Positions 50,487 to 59,202 of a stretch of 64,000 nucleotides of DNA are shown here, one piece after another (the stretch's first letter is position 1; the number at the start of each line of letters is the position of its first letter). The stretch comes from Glycomyces tenuis DSM 44171 (GTDB lineage Bacteria; Actinomycetota; Actinomycetes; Mycobacteriales; Micromonosporaceae). The notes beneath the pieces were generated by a model. That model searched no databases. It was not told the DNA's origin and worked only from the letters and a program-made list of their open reading frames with translations. The position numbers were made by a program, and so were the translations under genes. The stretch lies in assembly GCF_000427885.1 (NCBI RefSeq), contig NZ_ATYW01000011.1:65001-129000 (forward strand). Reading direction: 5' to 3'.

Positions 50487-52016
50487 ATGCCTCACAACGT
50501 CGTACCGGCGGTCGTCAACGTGGACCTGGAAGGCCCGCGGATCAGCCGGCACGTGTACGGCCACTTCGCCGAGCACCTCGGACGGTGCATCTACGGCGGC
50601 TTCTACGTCGGGCCCGACTCCGACATCCCGAACGAGGGCGGCATCCGCCTCGACGTGGTCGAGGCGCTGCGGGCCCTGGACATCCCGAACCTGCGCTGGC
50701 CGGGCGGGTGCTTCGCCGACGAGTACCACTGGAAGGACGGCATCGGCCCCAAGGAGGACCGGGCCGTCATGGTCAACACGCACTGGGGCGGGGTCGAGGA
50801 GAACAACCACTTCGGCACCCACGAGTTCATGGCCCTGTGCGAGCTGCTCGGGGCCGAGCCGTACATCTCGGGGAACGTCGGCTCGGGCACCGTGCGGGAG
50901 ATGAGCGAGTGGGTCGAGTACCTCACCCGCGAGGGCGACTCGCCGATGGTGCGCCTGCGCAAGGCCAACGGCCGCGAGGAGCCGTGGAAGGTCGAGTACT
51001 GGGGCCTGGGCAACGAGACGTGGGGCTGCGGGGGCAACATGTCCGCCGAGCAGTACGCCCTCGAAGCGCGCAAGTACGCCACCTACTGCCGCAGCTACGG
51101 CGAGAACAAGCTGTACAAGATCGCCGCCGGCGCCGCCGACTTCGACTACGGCTGGACCGAGACGCTCATGAAGCAACTGGGCCACCTCGGCTGCCAGCGG
51201 GTCAACAACTCGATGTACCACGCCGTCTCGGTGCACTACTACACGATGGCGGGGACCTGGGCCGACAAGGGCTCGGCGACCGAGTTCACCGAGGAGGAGT
51301 ACTACACGACGATGGCGAAGGCCGCCCGCGTCGACGAGCTGCTCACCGGGCACGCGAACGTCATGGACTGCTACGACCCGGGCAAGGAGGTCGGCCTGGT
51401 CCTGGACGAGTGGGGCACCTGGTGGACCGTGGAGCCGGGCACGAATCCCGGGTTCCTGTACCAGCAGAACACGATGCGCGACGCCCTCGTCGCCGGCGTC
51501 CACTTCGACGTCTTCCACCGGCACGCCGACCGCCTGGTCATGGCGAACATCGCCCAGACGGTGAACGTGCTCCAGGCGATGGTCCTGACCGACCCCGACT
51601 CCGGGGCCCTGGTGCTCACCCCGACCTACCACGTGTTCGAGATGAACAAGGGCCACCAGGACGCCGCGTCGCTGCGGGTCGACACCCCGGCCGGGCTCCC
51701 GAGCCGCGAGGTCGAGGGGCGGGAGCTGTCCACCGTCTCGGTCTCGGCCTCCCGCAAGGACGGGCGCCTGCTCGTCTCCCTGTCCAACCTGGATGCGGAA
51801 GGGGCGGCCGACGTCGAGCTCGACCTGCGCGGCGGTACCGTGGGCGAGGTGACCTCCCGCATCCTGACCGCCGGGGCGCTCCAGGCGCACAACACGCCCG
51901 AGACGCCCGACGCCGTCGCGCCCCGCGCGCACGAGGGCGTCACCGCCACCGACAAGGGACTGCGCGTCCACCTCCCGGCCCACTCCTTCGTCACCGTGGA
52001 GGGCCGCATCGCATGA
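50487..52016 (+). CDS. GH51 alpha-L-arabinofuranosidase
   Basis: The 509-residue enzyme removes arabinose side chains from arabinoxylan fragments. Acid/base Glu177 is in [10 protein letters not shown] and nucleophile Glu308 in [22 protein letters not shown] and [19 protein letters not shown] are classic. No signal peptide exists, so it works in the cytosol on imported oligosaccharides. No sugar transporter gene lies next to it. The ATG at 50487 follows AGAAGGA. Its stop overlaps lacI as ATGA. Confidence 0.93.
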   Translation: MPHNVVPAVVNVDLEGPRISRHVYGHFAEHLGRCIYGGFYVGPDSDIPNEGGIRLDVVEALRALDIPNLRWPGGCFADEYHWKDGIGPKEDRAVMVNTHWGGVEENNHFGTHEFMALCELLGAEPYISGNVGSGTVREMSEWVEYLTREGDSPMVRLRKANGREEPWKVEYWGLGNETWGCGGNMSAEQYALEARKYATYCRSYGENKLYKIAAGAADFDYGWTETLMKQLGHLGCQRVNNSMYHAVSVHYYTMAGTWADKGSATEFTEEEYYTTMAKAARVDELLTGHANVMDCYDPGKEVGLVLDEWGTWWTVEPGTNPGFLYQQNTMRDALVAGVHFDVFHRHADRLVMANIAQTVNVLQAMVLTDPDSGALVLTPTYHVFEMNKGHQDAASLRVDTPAGLPSREVEGRELSTVSVSASRKDGRLLVSLSNLDAEGAADVELDLRGGTVGEVTSRILTAGALQAHNTPETPDAVAPRAHEGVTATDKGLRVHLPAHSFVTVEGRIA

Positions 52017-53032
52017 CGGCGGGGCAGGGCACGGTGACCATGGGCGACGTCGCGCGCCTGGCCGGGGTGTCGAAGATGACCGTCTCCAACGTCATCAACA
52101 ACCGGCCGGGCGTCTCGGAGCCGGTGCGCCGCCGTGTCCTGGAGGTCGTGCGCGAGTCCGGCTACCGCATCAACGTCTCCGCCCGGACCCTCCGGTCCGG
52201 GCGGACCGGCGTGCTCGGCCTGGCCGTGCCGCACGTCAACAGCGCCTACTTCGGGCTCCTCGCCGAGCACGTCATCGAGGAGGCCGCCGGCCGCGGCTTC
52301 CACATCGCGATCGAGCAGACCGGCGCCGCCGCCGAGGGCGAGTTCGAGGTGATCGCCCAGTCGCACAAGCTCCAGTTCGACGGCCTCATCCTCTCCGCCT
52401 CCGGGCTCGACCCGGCCGACCAGCGCCTGGTCGGCGGCGGCATCCCGATGGTGATGCTCGGCGAGCGGGACTTCGCGGCGAGCTTCGACCACGTCGCGAT
52501 GCCGAACGAGGAGGGCACGAAGGCCGCCGCCGAGCACCTCGCCGACCGCGGGTGCAGGCGGATCGCGATCGTCACCGGCGCCCTCGGCGACGGCGACGTC
52601 AACGTCGTGACCCGCCGCCACCGCGGCTACCTGGCCGCGCTGCTGGAGCGGGGCCTGGCGGCCGAGCCGGAGCTGCTGGTGGCGCTCGACGAGATGAACG
52701 CCCGGGGCGGGAGGCGGGCCGCCCACCGCATGGTCGACTCCGGACTCGGGTTCGACGGCGCGGTGGCGGTGACCGACGGCGTCGCCCAGGGGCTCCTGCG
52801 CGGCTTCGCCGACCGGGGCGTCCGCGTTCCCGACGACGTGCGGCTCATCGGCTTCGACGACGTCCCCGACGCCGAGATCATGGTGCCGTCGCTGTCGACG
52901 GTCTCGCCCGACCACCGCTGGATGGCCGCGAAGGCCGTCGAGCTGGTCACCGCCCGCATCGAGGACCCCGAGCGCCCGGCCACCGAGCACACCGCGCCGT
53001 TCACGATCGCCGAGCGCGAGTCCACCCGCTGA
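52013..53032 (+). CDS. LacI-family transcriptional regulator
   Basis: The 339-residue protein has a LacI helix-turn-helix with hinge ([39 protein letters not shown]) and a periplasmic-binding-protein-like sugar domain. It is translationally coupled to the GH51 gene, so it probably represses this operon through the tandem operators and responds to an arabinose- or xylose-containing sugar. Confidence 0.9.
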   Translation: MTAGQGTVTMGDVARLAGVSKMTVSNVINNRPGVSEPVRRRVLEVVRESGYRINVSARTLRSGRTGVLGLAVPHVNSAYFGLLAEHVIEEAAGRGFHIAIEQTGAAAEGEFEVIAQSHKLQFDGLILSASGLDPADQRLVGGGIPMVMLGERDFAASFDHVAMPNEEGTKAAAEHLADRGCRRIAIVTGALGDGDVNVVTRRHRGYLAALLERGLAAEPELLVALDEMNARGGRRAAHRMVDSGLGFDGAVAVTDGVAQGLLRGFADRGVRVPDDVRLIGFDDVPDAEIMVPSLSTVSPDHRWMAAKAVELVTARIEDPERPATEHTAPFTIAERESTR

Positions 53033-53250
53033 GGCCGGAGCCGCTCGCGAAGGGGGCCTTGCGATCATGGCGCCCCCTGCGGCATACTCATTGAAGTTCT
53101 TGTATATATACGGAACTCGGCAGTCGCCCCCCTCATAGCGCGACCGGGGTTTTCGCCCTTCGAGCTCGTCGACACGGATAGACACCCGTCGGCCGACGAC
53201 GCTCGACCCTCATCGGGCGCATCGGCCCCACACTCCCTGAGGAGGGCACG

Positions 53251-53943
53251 ATGTCCGGCATCCGCCGCAGACGTCCACTCACCACCGTCCTGGCAGCAGC
53301 CGTCGCGACGCTCGGAGCAGTCATGGCGTTCACGATCCCCCAGACCGACTCGCACGCGGCCGCCTGCGACGGCTACGTGGCGCTCACCTACGACGACGGC
53401 CCCAACCCGAACACCACGCAGCGGCTCATCGGCGCGCTCCAGGCCGCCGGGGCGCGGGCGACGTTCTTCAACACCGGGCAGAACGCCCAGACCCACCCGT
53501 CGCTGGTGCAGGCCCAGCAGAACGCCGGGATGTGGACCGCCAACCACTCCTGGAGCCACCCGCACATGACGCAGCTCAGCGCCGCCGAGATGGCCTCCGA
53601 GATCTCCCGGACCCAGCAGGCGATCCAGCAGGCCATCGGGACCGCCCCGACCCTGTTCCGCCCGCCGTACGGCGAGACCAACGCGACGCTCAAGTCCGTC
53701 GAGGCGCAGTACGGCCTCACCGAGGTCATCTGGGACGTCGACTCGCGCGACTGGGCCGGGGCGTCCACCGCCGAGATCGTCCAGGCCGCGCGCGGCCTCC
53801 AGAACGGCGGCGTGATCCTGATGCACGACAACTACCAGACCACCATCGACGCCGTGCCCCAGATCGTCGCCGATCTGGAGAGCCGCGGGCTGTGCACGGG
53901 CATGATCTCCCCGTCCACCGGCCGGGCCGTGGCACCCGCCTGA
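53251..53943 (+). CDS. Secreted CE4 acetylxylan esterase (AxeA-like)
   Basis: The 230-residue protein has a signal peptide (cleavage near residue 37) and one CE4/NodB polysaccharide deacetylase domain. The catalytic TYDDGP (Asp48/Asp49), the metal-binding NHSWSHPHM, RPPYGETNAT and VIWDVDSRDW closely match AxeA of Streptomyces lividans, which deacetylates xylan. GAGGAGGG precedes the ATG. The 218-nt upstream region holds an AT-rich GTATATATAC palindrome at 53102-53111 flanked by AGTTC and GAACT. Chitin-oligosaccharide deacetylase is the alternative. Confidence 0.88.
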   Translation: MSGIRRRRPLTTVLAAAVATLGAVMAFTIPQTDSHAAACDGYVALTYDDGPNPNTTQRLIGALQAAGARATFFNTGQNAQTHPSLVQAQQNAGMWTANHSWSHPHMTQLSAAEMASEISRTQQAIQQAIGTAPTLFRPPYGETNATLKSVEAQYGLTEVIWDVDSRDWAGASTAEIVQAARGLQNGGVILMHDNYQTTIDAVPQIVADLESRGLCTGMISPSTGRAVAPA

Positions 53944-53953
53944 CGACCGCACC

Positions 53954-53984
53954 GGGCCGCCGCCGCGCCGCGCGGCGGCGGCCC
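53954..53984. terminator. 13-bp hairpin after the esterase gene
   Basis: Bases 53954-53966 pair perfectly with 53972-53984 over 5 nt, 10 nt past the stop codon. Confidence 0.7.
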
Positions 53985-54059
53985 CGCTGTACGGTGAAGC
54001 GCACTCGAATCGACGGGCGCCGCCGCTCGGGCGCCCGCGCAGAACGCGCTGGAGGCGAT

Positions 54060-55274
54060 ATGGGCATGTTCGACCGGCTCGCGGACCGGTGGCGGTCGCG
54101 CCCGACCGGGCCCGAGGACGGCCGGGGGCACCGGCAGAGCGGCAAGCAGATGGGCAGGGCCGTCAAGGACTCCCTGGCGTCGCTGCGCCCCCGCCACTCG
54201 GGCGGGCGCCCCGCGTCCGAAGCCGCCGAGCGCCGGCCGGCGGTCCCGCCGCCGTCGGAGGAGTCGGTGGTCGACAACGCCGTCTACGCCGACGGCGCGC
54301 GCCTCGAACCGGAGTCGCTCGAGCAGACCTACGAGCTCGTGCGCGAGCACCGCGGCATGGGCTGGATCGGCCTCTACCGGCCCGACAAGGCCGCCATCGA
54401 CTCGATCGCCGCCGAGTTCGGGCTCCACGAGCTCGCCGTCGAGGACGCCCTCGAAGCCCACCAGCGGCCCAAACTCGAACGCTACGGCGAGACCCTGTTC
54501 ATCGTGCTCAGGCCGGCCCGCTACGTCGACCCGATCGAAGTGGTCGAGGTCGGCGAGCTGCACGTCTTCGTGGGACCGGACTTCGTGGTCACCATCCGCC
54601 ACTCCGAGACGCCCGACCTGCGGCCGGTGCGCCGCCGCCTCGAATCGCAGCCGGAGCTGCTGCGCCTGGGCCCCGAGGCGGTGCTGTACGCGATCCTCGA
54701 CAAGATCGTCGACGACTACTCGCCGGTGCTGCGCGGCCTCGCGAACGACCTCGACGAGATCGAGACGCAGGTCTTCGACGGCGACGTCGAGGTCTCGCGG
54801 CGGATCTACCAGCTCGGCCGCGAGGTCATCGAGTTCCGGCGCGCCGTCGAGCCGCTGCTCGACCTGTTCTCCTCGCTGCGTTCGGGCTTCGGCAAGTACG
54901 ACGTCGACCTCGAACTCCAGCGGCACCTGAGGGACGTCGAGGACCACACCGTGCGGGTGGCCGAGCGGCTCGACTCCTTCCGGGAGCTGCTGAGCACCAT
55001 GCTGACCTTGAACGCCGCGGTGGTCGGCCAGCGCCAGAACGAGGAGATGCGGCGCCTCAGCGAGGCGAGCCTGACCCAGAACGAAGAGGTCAAGAAGATC
55101 TCGGCGTGGGCGGCGATCCTGTTCGCGCCCACGCTGGTCGGCACCGTGTACGGCATGAACTTCGACGACATGCCCGAGCTGCACTGGGCGCTGGGCTACC
55201 CCTTCGCGCTGGCCTTGATGGTCATGGTCTCGCTGACGCTGTACGGGGTCATGAAGTGGCGCCGCTGGATGTGA
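54060..55274 (+). CDS. corA: CorA-family magnesium/cobalt transporter
   Basis: The 404-residue protein has a soluble N-terminal funnel, long coiled helices (about 250-345) and two C-terminal membrane helices separated by the pore motif YGMNF near residue 365. It forms pentamers for Mg2+ or Co2+ uptake. The first 70 residues are an unusual basic, low-complexity extension. The ATG at 54060 follows GGAGG. A TACGGT box lies at 53990. Its end overlaps the convergent amidohydrolase by 26 bp. Confidence 0.9.
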   Translation: MGMFDRLADRWRSRPTGPEDGRGHRQSGKQMGRAVKDSLASLRPRHSGGRPASEAAERRPAVPPPSEESVVDNAVYADGARLEPESLEQTYELVREHRGMGWIGLYRPDKAAIDSIAAEFGLHELAVEDALEAHQRPKLERYGETLFIVLRPARYVDPIEVVEVGELHVFVGPDFVVTIRHSETPDLRPVRRRLESQPELLRLGPEAVLYAILDKIVDDYSPVLRGLANDLDEIETQVFDGDVEVSRRIYQLGREVIEFRRAVEPLLDLFSSLRSGFGKYDVDLELQRHLRDVEDHTVRVAERLDSFRELLSTMLTLNAAVVGQRQNEEMRRLSEASLTQNEEVKKISAWAAILFAPTLVGTVYGMNFDDMPELHWALGYPFALALMVMVSLTLYGVMKWRRWM

Positions 55275-56463
55275 GGCCGCGCCGCATCCGGCGGACGGCG
55301 AGCTCGGCGAGCAGCGCGGCGCCGTCGGCGAGCACACTGTCGTCGAAGGCGGCGCGCGGCGAGTGGTTCGCCGCCGCGAGCGTGTGGTCGTCCCCGGCGC
55401 AGGCGCCGAGGAAGAGGTAGCTGCCCGGCACCGCCTGGAGCACCCGCGAGAAGTCCTCCGAACCCATGTTCGGCTCGGGCATCTCGAGGTAGCGCTCGGC
55501 GCCGAACAGCTCCCGCACGGTCTCGGCGACGAAGTCCGCCTCCTCGGCGCGGTTGACCGTGGCCGGGTACTCGCCGTCGTAGCGGACCTCGGCGGTGAGG
55601 CCGTGCGCGGCGGCGATGCCCTCGCACAGCCGCACGGCCTGCTCGGCGACCCGCTCGGCGGTGTCCTGGGAGAAGGTGCGGACGGTGGCCTCGAAGACCG
55701 CGTCGTCGGGGATGATGTTGCGCTTGGTGCCCGCGTGGAGGCTGCCGACGGTGACCACCACGGGTTCGAAGGTGCTGAAGCGGCGCGTGACCAGCGTCTG
55801 GAGGGCGGTGACCATCTCGCAGGCGGCCGGGACGGGGTCGAGCGCCTTGTGCGGGCGCGAGCCGTGCCCGCCGGCGCCGACGACGCGCACGAACAGGCCG
55901 GCGGAGGCGGACATCATCGGGCCGGGCCGGGTGGTGAAGACGCCGCGCGGCACCATGTCGGAGACGACGTGGAGGCCGTAGGCGGCGTCGGCGGGCCGCC
56001 CGGCGGCCTCCAGGACGCCTTCGGCGATCATGTGCCCGGCGCCGTCGAAGCCCTCCTCGCCGGGCTGGAACATGAAGACGACGTCGCCCGCGAGCTCGGC
56101 GCGGTGGGCGCTCAGGAGGCGGGCGGCGCCGACGAGTCCGGCGGTGTGCAGGTCGTGGCCGCAGGCGTGCATGACGCCGTCGTGGCCCGAGACGTAGTCC
56201 GCGTCGGATTCCTCGGCGACGGGGAGGGCGTCCATGTCGCCGCGCAGCAGCACCACCGGCCCCGGGCCGCCGCCGTGCAGGACGGCCGTGACCGAGGACA
56301 GGCCCTCGCCGGTGGTGATCTCGAGCGGCAGCCCGTCGAGGGCGGCCAGGACCGCGGCCTGGGTCTTCGGCAGCTCGAGCCCGATCTCGGGGATGCGGTG
56401 CAGCTCGCGCCGCAGGGCGATCAGCTCGTCTTCGATGGCCGCGGCCTCTTCCCGGAGGTTCAT
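55249..56463 (-). CDS. M20-family amidohydrolase
   Basis: The 404-residue protein is an M20D peptidase/amidohydrolase like hippurate hydrolase and N-acyl-amino-acid deacetylases. Metal ligands are in LLRGDMDALP, HACGHDLHTA, FQPGEEGFDGAGHM, and MGSEDFSRVL near the end. It would hydrolyse amide bonds of N-acyl amino acids in the cytosol. Exact substrate unknown. GGGAGC precedes the ATG. Confidence 0.87.
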   Translation of the reverse strand: MNLREEAAAIEDELIALRRELHRIPEIGLELPKTQAAVLAALDGLPLEITTGEGLSSVTAVLHGGGPGPVVLLRGDMDALPVAEESDADYVSGHDGVMHACGHDLHTAGLVGAARLLSAHRAELAGDVVFMFQPGEEGFDGAGHMIAEGVLEAAGRPADAAYGLHVVSDMVPRGVFTTRPGPMMSASAGLFVRVVGAGGHGSRPHKALDPVPAACEMVTALQTLVTRRFSTFEPVVVTVGSLHAGTKRNIIPDDAVFEATVRTFSQDTAERVAEQAVRLCEGIAAAHGLTAEVRYDGEYPATVNRAEEADFVAETVRELFGAERYLEMPEPNMGSEDFSRVLQAVPGSYLFLGACAGDDHTLAAANHSPRAAFDDSVLADGAALLAELAVRRMRRGLTSSGATS

Positions 56464-56504
56464 GCGCGCTCCCTGGGGTCGGTGGGTCGTCCGCGGCAAT
56501 ACTG

Positions 56505-57752
56505 TCACGGCTGCTCGGGCGTGGCCTGCCCGGCCGGGTGGCCCGGCTTGCGGGCCGCGGGCGAGCACAGCATCGCCACGGCGACCAGGACGAGGACGAC
56601 GATGAACGCGTTGCGCAGGCCCACCTCGTCGCCGAGGAGGCCCAGCAGCGGCGGCCCGATGAGGAACGCCGTGTAGCCGATGGTCGCCACCGCCGCGACG
56701 TTCGCCGTGGCCCGCTCCGGGTCGTCGGCGGCGGCCGACATGCCGACCGGGAAGCCGAGCGAGGCGCCCAGCCCCCACAGGACGATCCCGGCGATCGCCA
56801 TCGCCGCGGTCGGGCCGATGATCACCAGCAGCAGCCCGGCGATCGCCATCGCCGCCGAGCCGGCCAGCACCGGCACCCGGCCGAAGCGGTCGAGGACCAT
56901 GCCGCCGCACAGGCGCCCGGCGGTCATCGCCGTGACGAACACCGCGAAGGCCGCGGCGCCGCCGGCGTTCGAGAAGTCGTAGCCGTCGACCATCGCCAGG
57001 CCGAGCCAGTCGTTGGCGGTGCCCTCGGTGAAGGCCATGCCGAGGATGATCAGGCCGATGAGCAGGATGCGCGGGTCCTTCCAGGGCGCCAGGCGCGATC
57101 GCCAGCCGGCGTGCCCGCCCGCCTCGTCCGCCGTGCTCGGCTCCTCGGCGGGCTGGAGGAAGCGGACGGTGACCAGGCCGACCGCGATCGCGACGGCCCC
57201 GGTGGCGACCAGGTGGGCGCCGACGGGGACGTCGAGCTTCTCGGTGAGCGCGCCGAGCCCGGCGCCGAGGATCGTGCCGATGCTGAACGCGGCGTGGAAC
57301 AGCGGCATGAGGGTGCGCCCGACCCGGCGCTCGTTGGCGGCGCCGGAGAGGTTCATGGCGACGTCGAGCACCGAGTTGCCCGCGCCGAGCACCATGAGCG
57401 CGGCGAACAGGGCCCAGTAGTTCGGCGTGAGGTCGGCGATGGCGCCCACGGCGATCAGGCCGACGGCGGCCAGGGTGAGGAACCAGCGGATCGCGGCGCT
57501 GGCCCCGAGGCGGGTGATGACGTGGCTGGAGGCGATGAGGCCGAGGATCGCGCCGATCGACATGCCGACGATGAGGACGCCCATCTCGCCGGTGGTGGCG
57601 CCGAGGACGTCGCGGACGTTGGGGATGCGGGCGGCCCAGTTCGCGAAGACGAAGCCGGAGAGGGCGAAGATCACGAGGACGGCGTTGCGCCAGCGGGCCA
57701 GCTCGGGCTCGAGGCGGGCGGGGGCGGTCGCCTGCACGGCGGCATCGGTCAC
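56505..57752 (-). CDS. MFS transporter
   Basis: The 415-residue protein has twelve predicted helices, with GFVFANWAARIPNVRDVLG near residue 33 and RTLMPLFHAAFSIGTILG in helix 4-5, as in FucP/YcaD-like putative sugar or drug MFS proteins. The GTG at 57752 is chosen because upstream codons look non-coding. The gap to the M20 gene is 41 nt, so they could be one transcript. A 19-bp palindrome lies upstream. Confidence 0.78.
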   Translation of the reverse strand: MTDAAVQATAPARLEPELARWRNAVLVIFALSGFVFANWAARIPNVRDVLGATTGEMGVLIVGMSIGAILGLIASSHVITRLGASAAIRWFLTLAAVGLIAVGAIADLTPNYWALFAALMVLGAGNSVLDVAMNLSGAANERRVGRTLMPLFHAAFSIGTILGAGLGALTEKLDVPVGAHLVATGAVAIAVGLVTVRFLQPAEEPSTADEAGGHAGWRSRLAPWKDPRILLIGLIILGMAFTEGTANDWLGLAMVDGYDFSNAGGAAAFAVFVTAMTAGRLCGGMVLDRFGRVPVLAGSAAMAIAGLLLVIIGPTAAMAIAGIVLWGLGASLGFPVGMSAAADDPERATANVAAVATIGYTAFLIGPPLLGLLGDEVGLRNAFIVVLVLVAVAMLCSPAARKPGHPAGQATPEQP

Positions 57753-57792
57753 GGCGGTCCAATCGAACGGTGGTTCCGGAGTGCTCGGCTGT

Positions 57793-57811
57793 TTGTTCGA
57801 GCCTCGAACAA
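57793..57811. promoter_or_regulatory. 19-bp palindrome upstream of the MFS gene
   Basis: TTGTTCGAG (57793-57801) and CTCGAACAA (57803-57811) are perfect complements around one C, 41 nt before the GTG. The half-site order GTTCGA...TCGAAC is the reverse of the actinobacterial LexA box, so another regulator is likely. Confidence 0.55.
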
Positions 57812-57862
57812 GGATGCATCCGCGGGTGAGCGCCTGCCAAGCGGTTTCCCGGGAATGGAGAC

Positions 57863-59068
57863 CTACGCGACTCCCGCCTTGGAGCGGAAGGCCCGCGCGG
57901 TGAACAGGCCGACGCCGAGCGCCGCGGCGGCCAGCAGGAGCAGCCCGATCGCGTAGGCGCCGGTCAGCTGGAAGACGACGCCCATCACCAGCGGCGGGAA
58001 GTAGCCGCCGAGGCCTCCGGCCGCGCCGACCACGCCGGTGACGGTGCCGACCCGGGAGGGCTCGATCAGCTTGGCGACGAGCGCGAAGACGCCGCCCGAG
58101 CCGAGCCCGAGCGCGGCCGCCATGAGCACGAAGGAGACGCCCGCCGGGATCTCCGCGGGCGGGTGGAGGGCCAGCACGACGGCCATCGCGGCGGCGGCGA
58201 AGAACGAGGCCAGGCACACCTTGACCGGCCCGATCCGGTCGGACAGGGCGCCGCCGAGCGGGCGGGCGACCACGGCGGCGAGGGAGAAGCCGGCGGTGCG
58301 CATCCCGGCCTCGGTCTGCGCGAAGTCGTAGGCGGTGGTCAGCATCGTCGGCAGGTAGGTGGAGAACGCGACGAAGCCGCCGAACGCCAGGGCGTACAGC
58401 ATGGACAGCTGCCAGGTGGCCTTGAGCTTCAGGGCCGCGGTGAAGCGCGGCAGGGCGGGCTCGCGGTTCGGCCGCCAGCCGGGGGCGTCGCGCATGGCCG
58501 TCCAGGAGACGACGGCCGCGACCACCAGCGCCGCGCACATGACCAGGTGGGTCCGCAGCAGCCCGAAGGACTCGACCAGCGGGGGCGTCAGCCACGCCGA
58601 CAGGGCCGTGCCGCCCATGCCCGCGCCGAAGACGCCGGTGGCGAAGCCGCGGCGTTCGGGCCGGTACCAGGCGTTCGCGAAGGGGACGCCGACCGCGAAG
58701 GAGGTCCCGGCGACGCCGAGGAGGAAACCCGAGACGAGCAGGGCCGCATAGGAGTCGCTCGAGAAGCCGACCATGGCGGTCGGGACGACGGTGACGAGGC
58801 AGATCGCGGTGAACATGCGCCGCCCGCCGTAGCGGTCGGTCAGGACGCCCACCGGGATGCGGCCCACCGCGCCGACCAGGACCGGGAAGGCCACCAGGAG
58901 CGCCGTCTGCGTCGGGCCGAGGCCGAGGCGCTCGGAGTAGGTCTTCGACAGCGGGCCGATCAGGTTCCACGCCCAGAACGTCAGCGCGAACACGGCCGTC
59001 GCCAGCGCCAGGTTGGCGCCCGCCCCGGTGCGCTCCGCCGCCTTCGGCTCGTCGATGCCGGTGCTCAT
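57863..59068 (-). CDS. narK: NarK-type nitrate/nitrite MFS transporter
   Basis: The 401-residue protein has twelve helices and the nitrate-porter pattern: FWAWNLIGPLSKTYSERLGLGPTQTALLVAFPVLVGAVGRIPVGVLTDRYGGRRMF near the start and GVAGTSFAVGVPFANAWYRPERRGFATGVFGAGMGGTAL in helix 4-5. It imports nitrate or exports nitrite for the divergent nitrate reductase. The ATG at 59068 follows GAGGAGG. CATACT at 59115-59120 on the minus strand is its likely -10. Confidence 0.87.
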   Translation of the reverse strand: MSTGIDEPKAAERTGAGANLALATAVFALTFWAWNLIGPLSKTYSERLGLGPTQTALLVAFPVLVGAVGRIPVGVLTDRYGGRRMFTAICLVTVVPTAMVGFSSDSYAALLVSGFLLGVAGTSFAVGVPFANAWYRPERRGFATGVFGAGMGGTALSAWLTPPLVESFGLLRTHLVMCAALVVAAVVSWTAMRDAPGWRPNREPALPRFTAALKLKATWQLSMLYALAFGGFVAFSTYLPTMLTTAYDFAQTEAGMRTAGFSLAAVVARPLGGALSDRIGPVKVCLASFFAAAAMAVVLALHPPAEIPAGVSFVLMAAALGLGSGGVFALVAKLIEPSRVGTVTGVVGAAGGLGGYFPPLVMGVVFQLTGAYAIGLLLLAAAALGVGLFTARAFRSKAGVA

Positions 59069-59136
59069 CGGCCGTCCTCCTCGGGGCCCGCCGCATCGGG
59101 ACGGGCCCGGGCACAGTATGGCCAATGCACCGGTCT

Positions 59137-59156
59137 CAAGGGACGAAAGTCTCTAA
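59137..59156. promoter_or_regulatory. DosR/OsdR-like box between narK and narG
   Basis: The core GGGACGAAAGTCTC (59140-59153) is close to the DosR/DevR consensus GGGACTWWAGTCCC, with two mismatches. Its centre is about 39 bp upstream of the expected narK start site, a usual activator position, and overlaps the -35 region for narG. Confidence 0.5.
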
Positions 59157-59159
59157 AGT
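59154..59159 (+). promoter_or_regulatory. -10 box for the narG transcript
   Basis: TAAAGT ends 7 nt before an ATG at 59167 that opens a seven-codon frame. Confidence 0.45.
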
Positions 59160-59166
59160 GATCGGC

Positions 59167-59190
59167 ATGCTCGCCGTGCACCGGACCTGA
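59167..59190 (+). CDS. Possible leaderless leader peptide MLAVHRT
   Basis: The ATG at 59167 starts 7 nt after the TAAAGT box and reads seven codons before TGA. It is in the same frame as narG, whose GTG lies 12 nt after this stop behind GAGGGGG. It could set narG translation by coupling, or it may be chance. Confidence 0.35.
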   Translation: MLAVHRT

Positions 59191-59202
59191 GAGGGGGTCG
59201 AC

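Noticed and set aside
57793-57811. LexA (SOS) box
   Set aside because: The actinobacterial box is TCGAAC-N4-GTTCGA; here the half-sites are in the opposite order.
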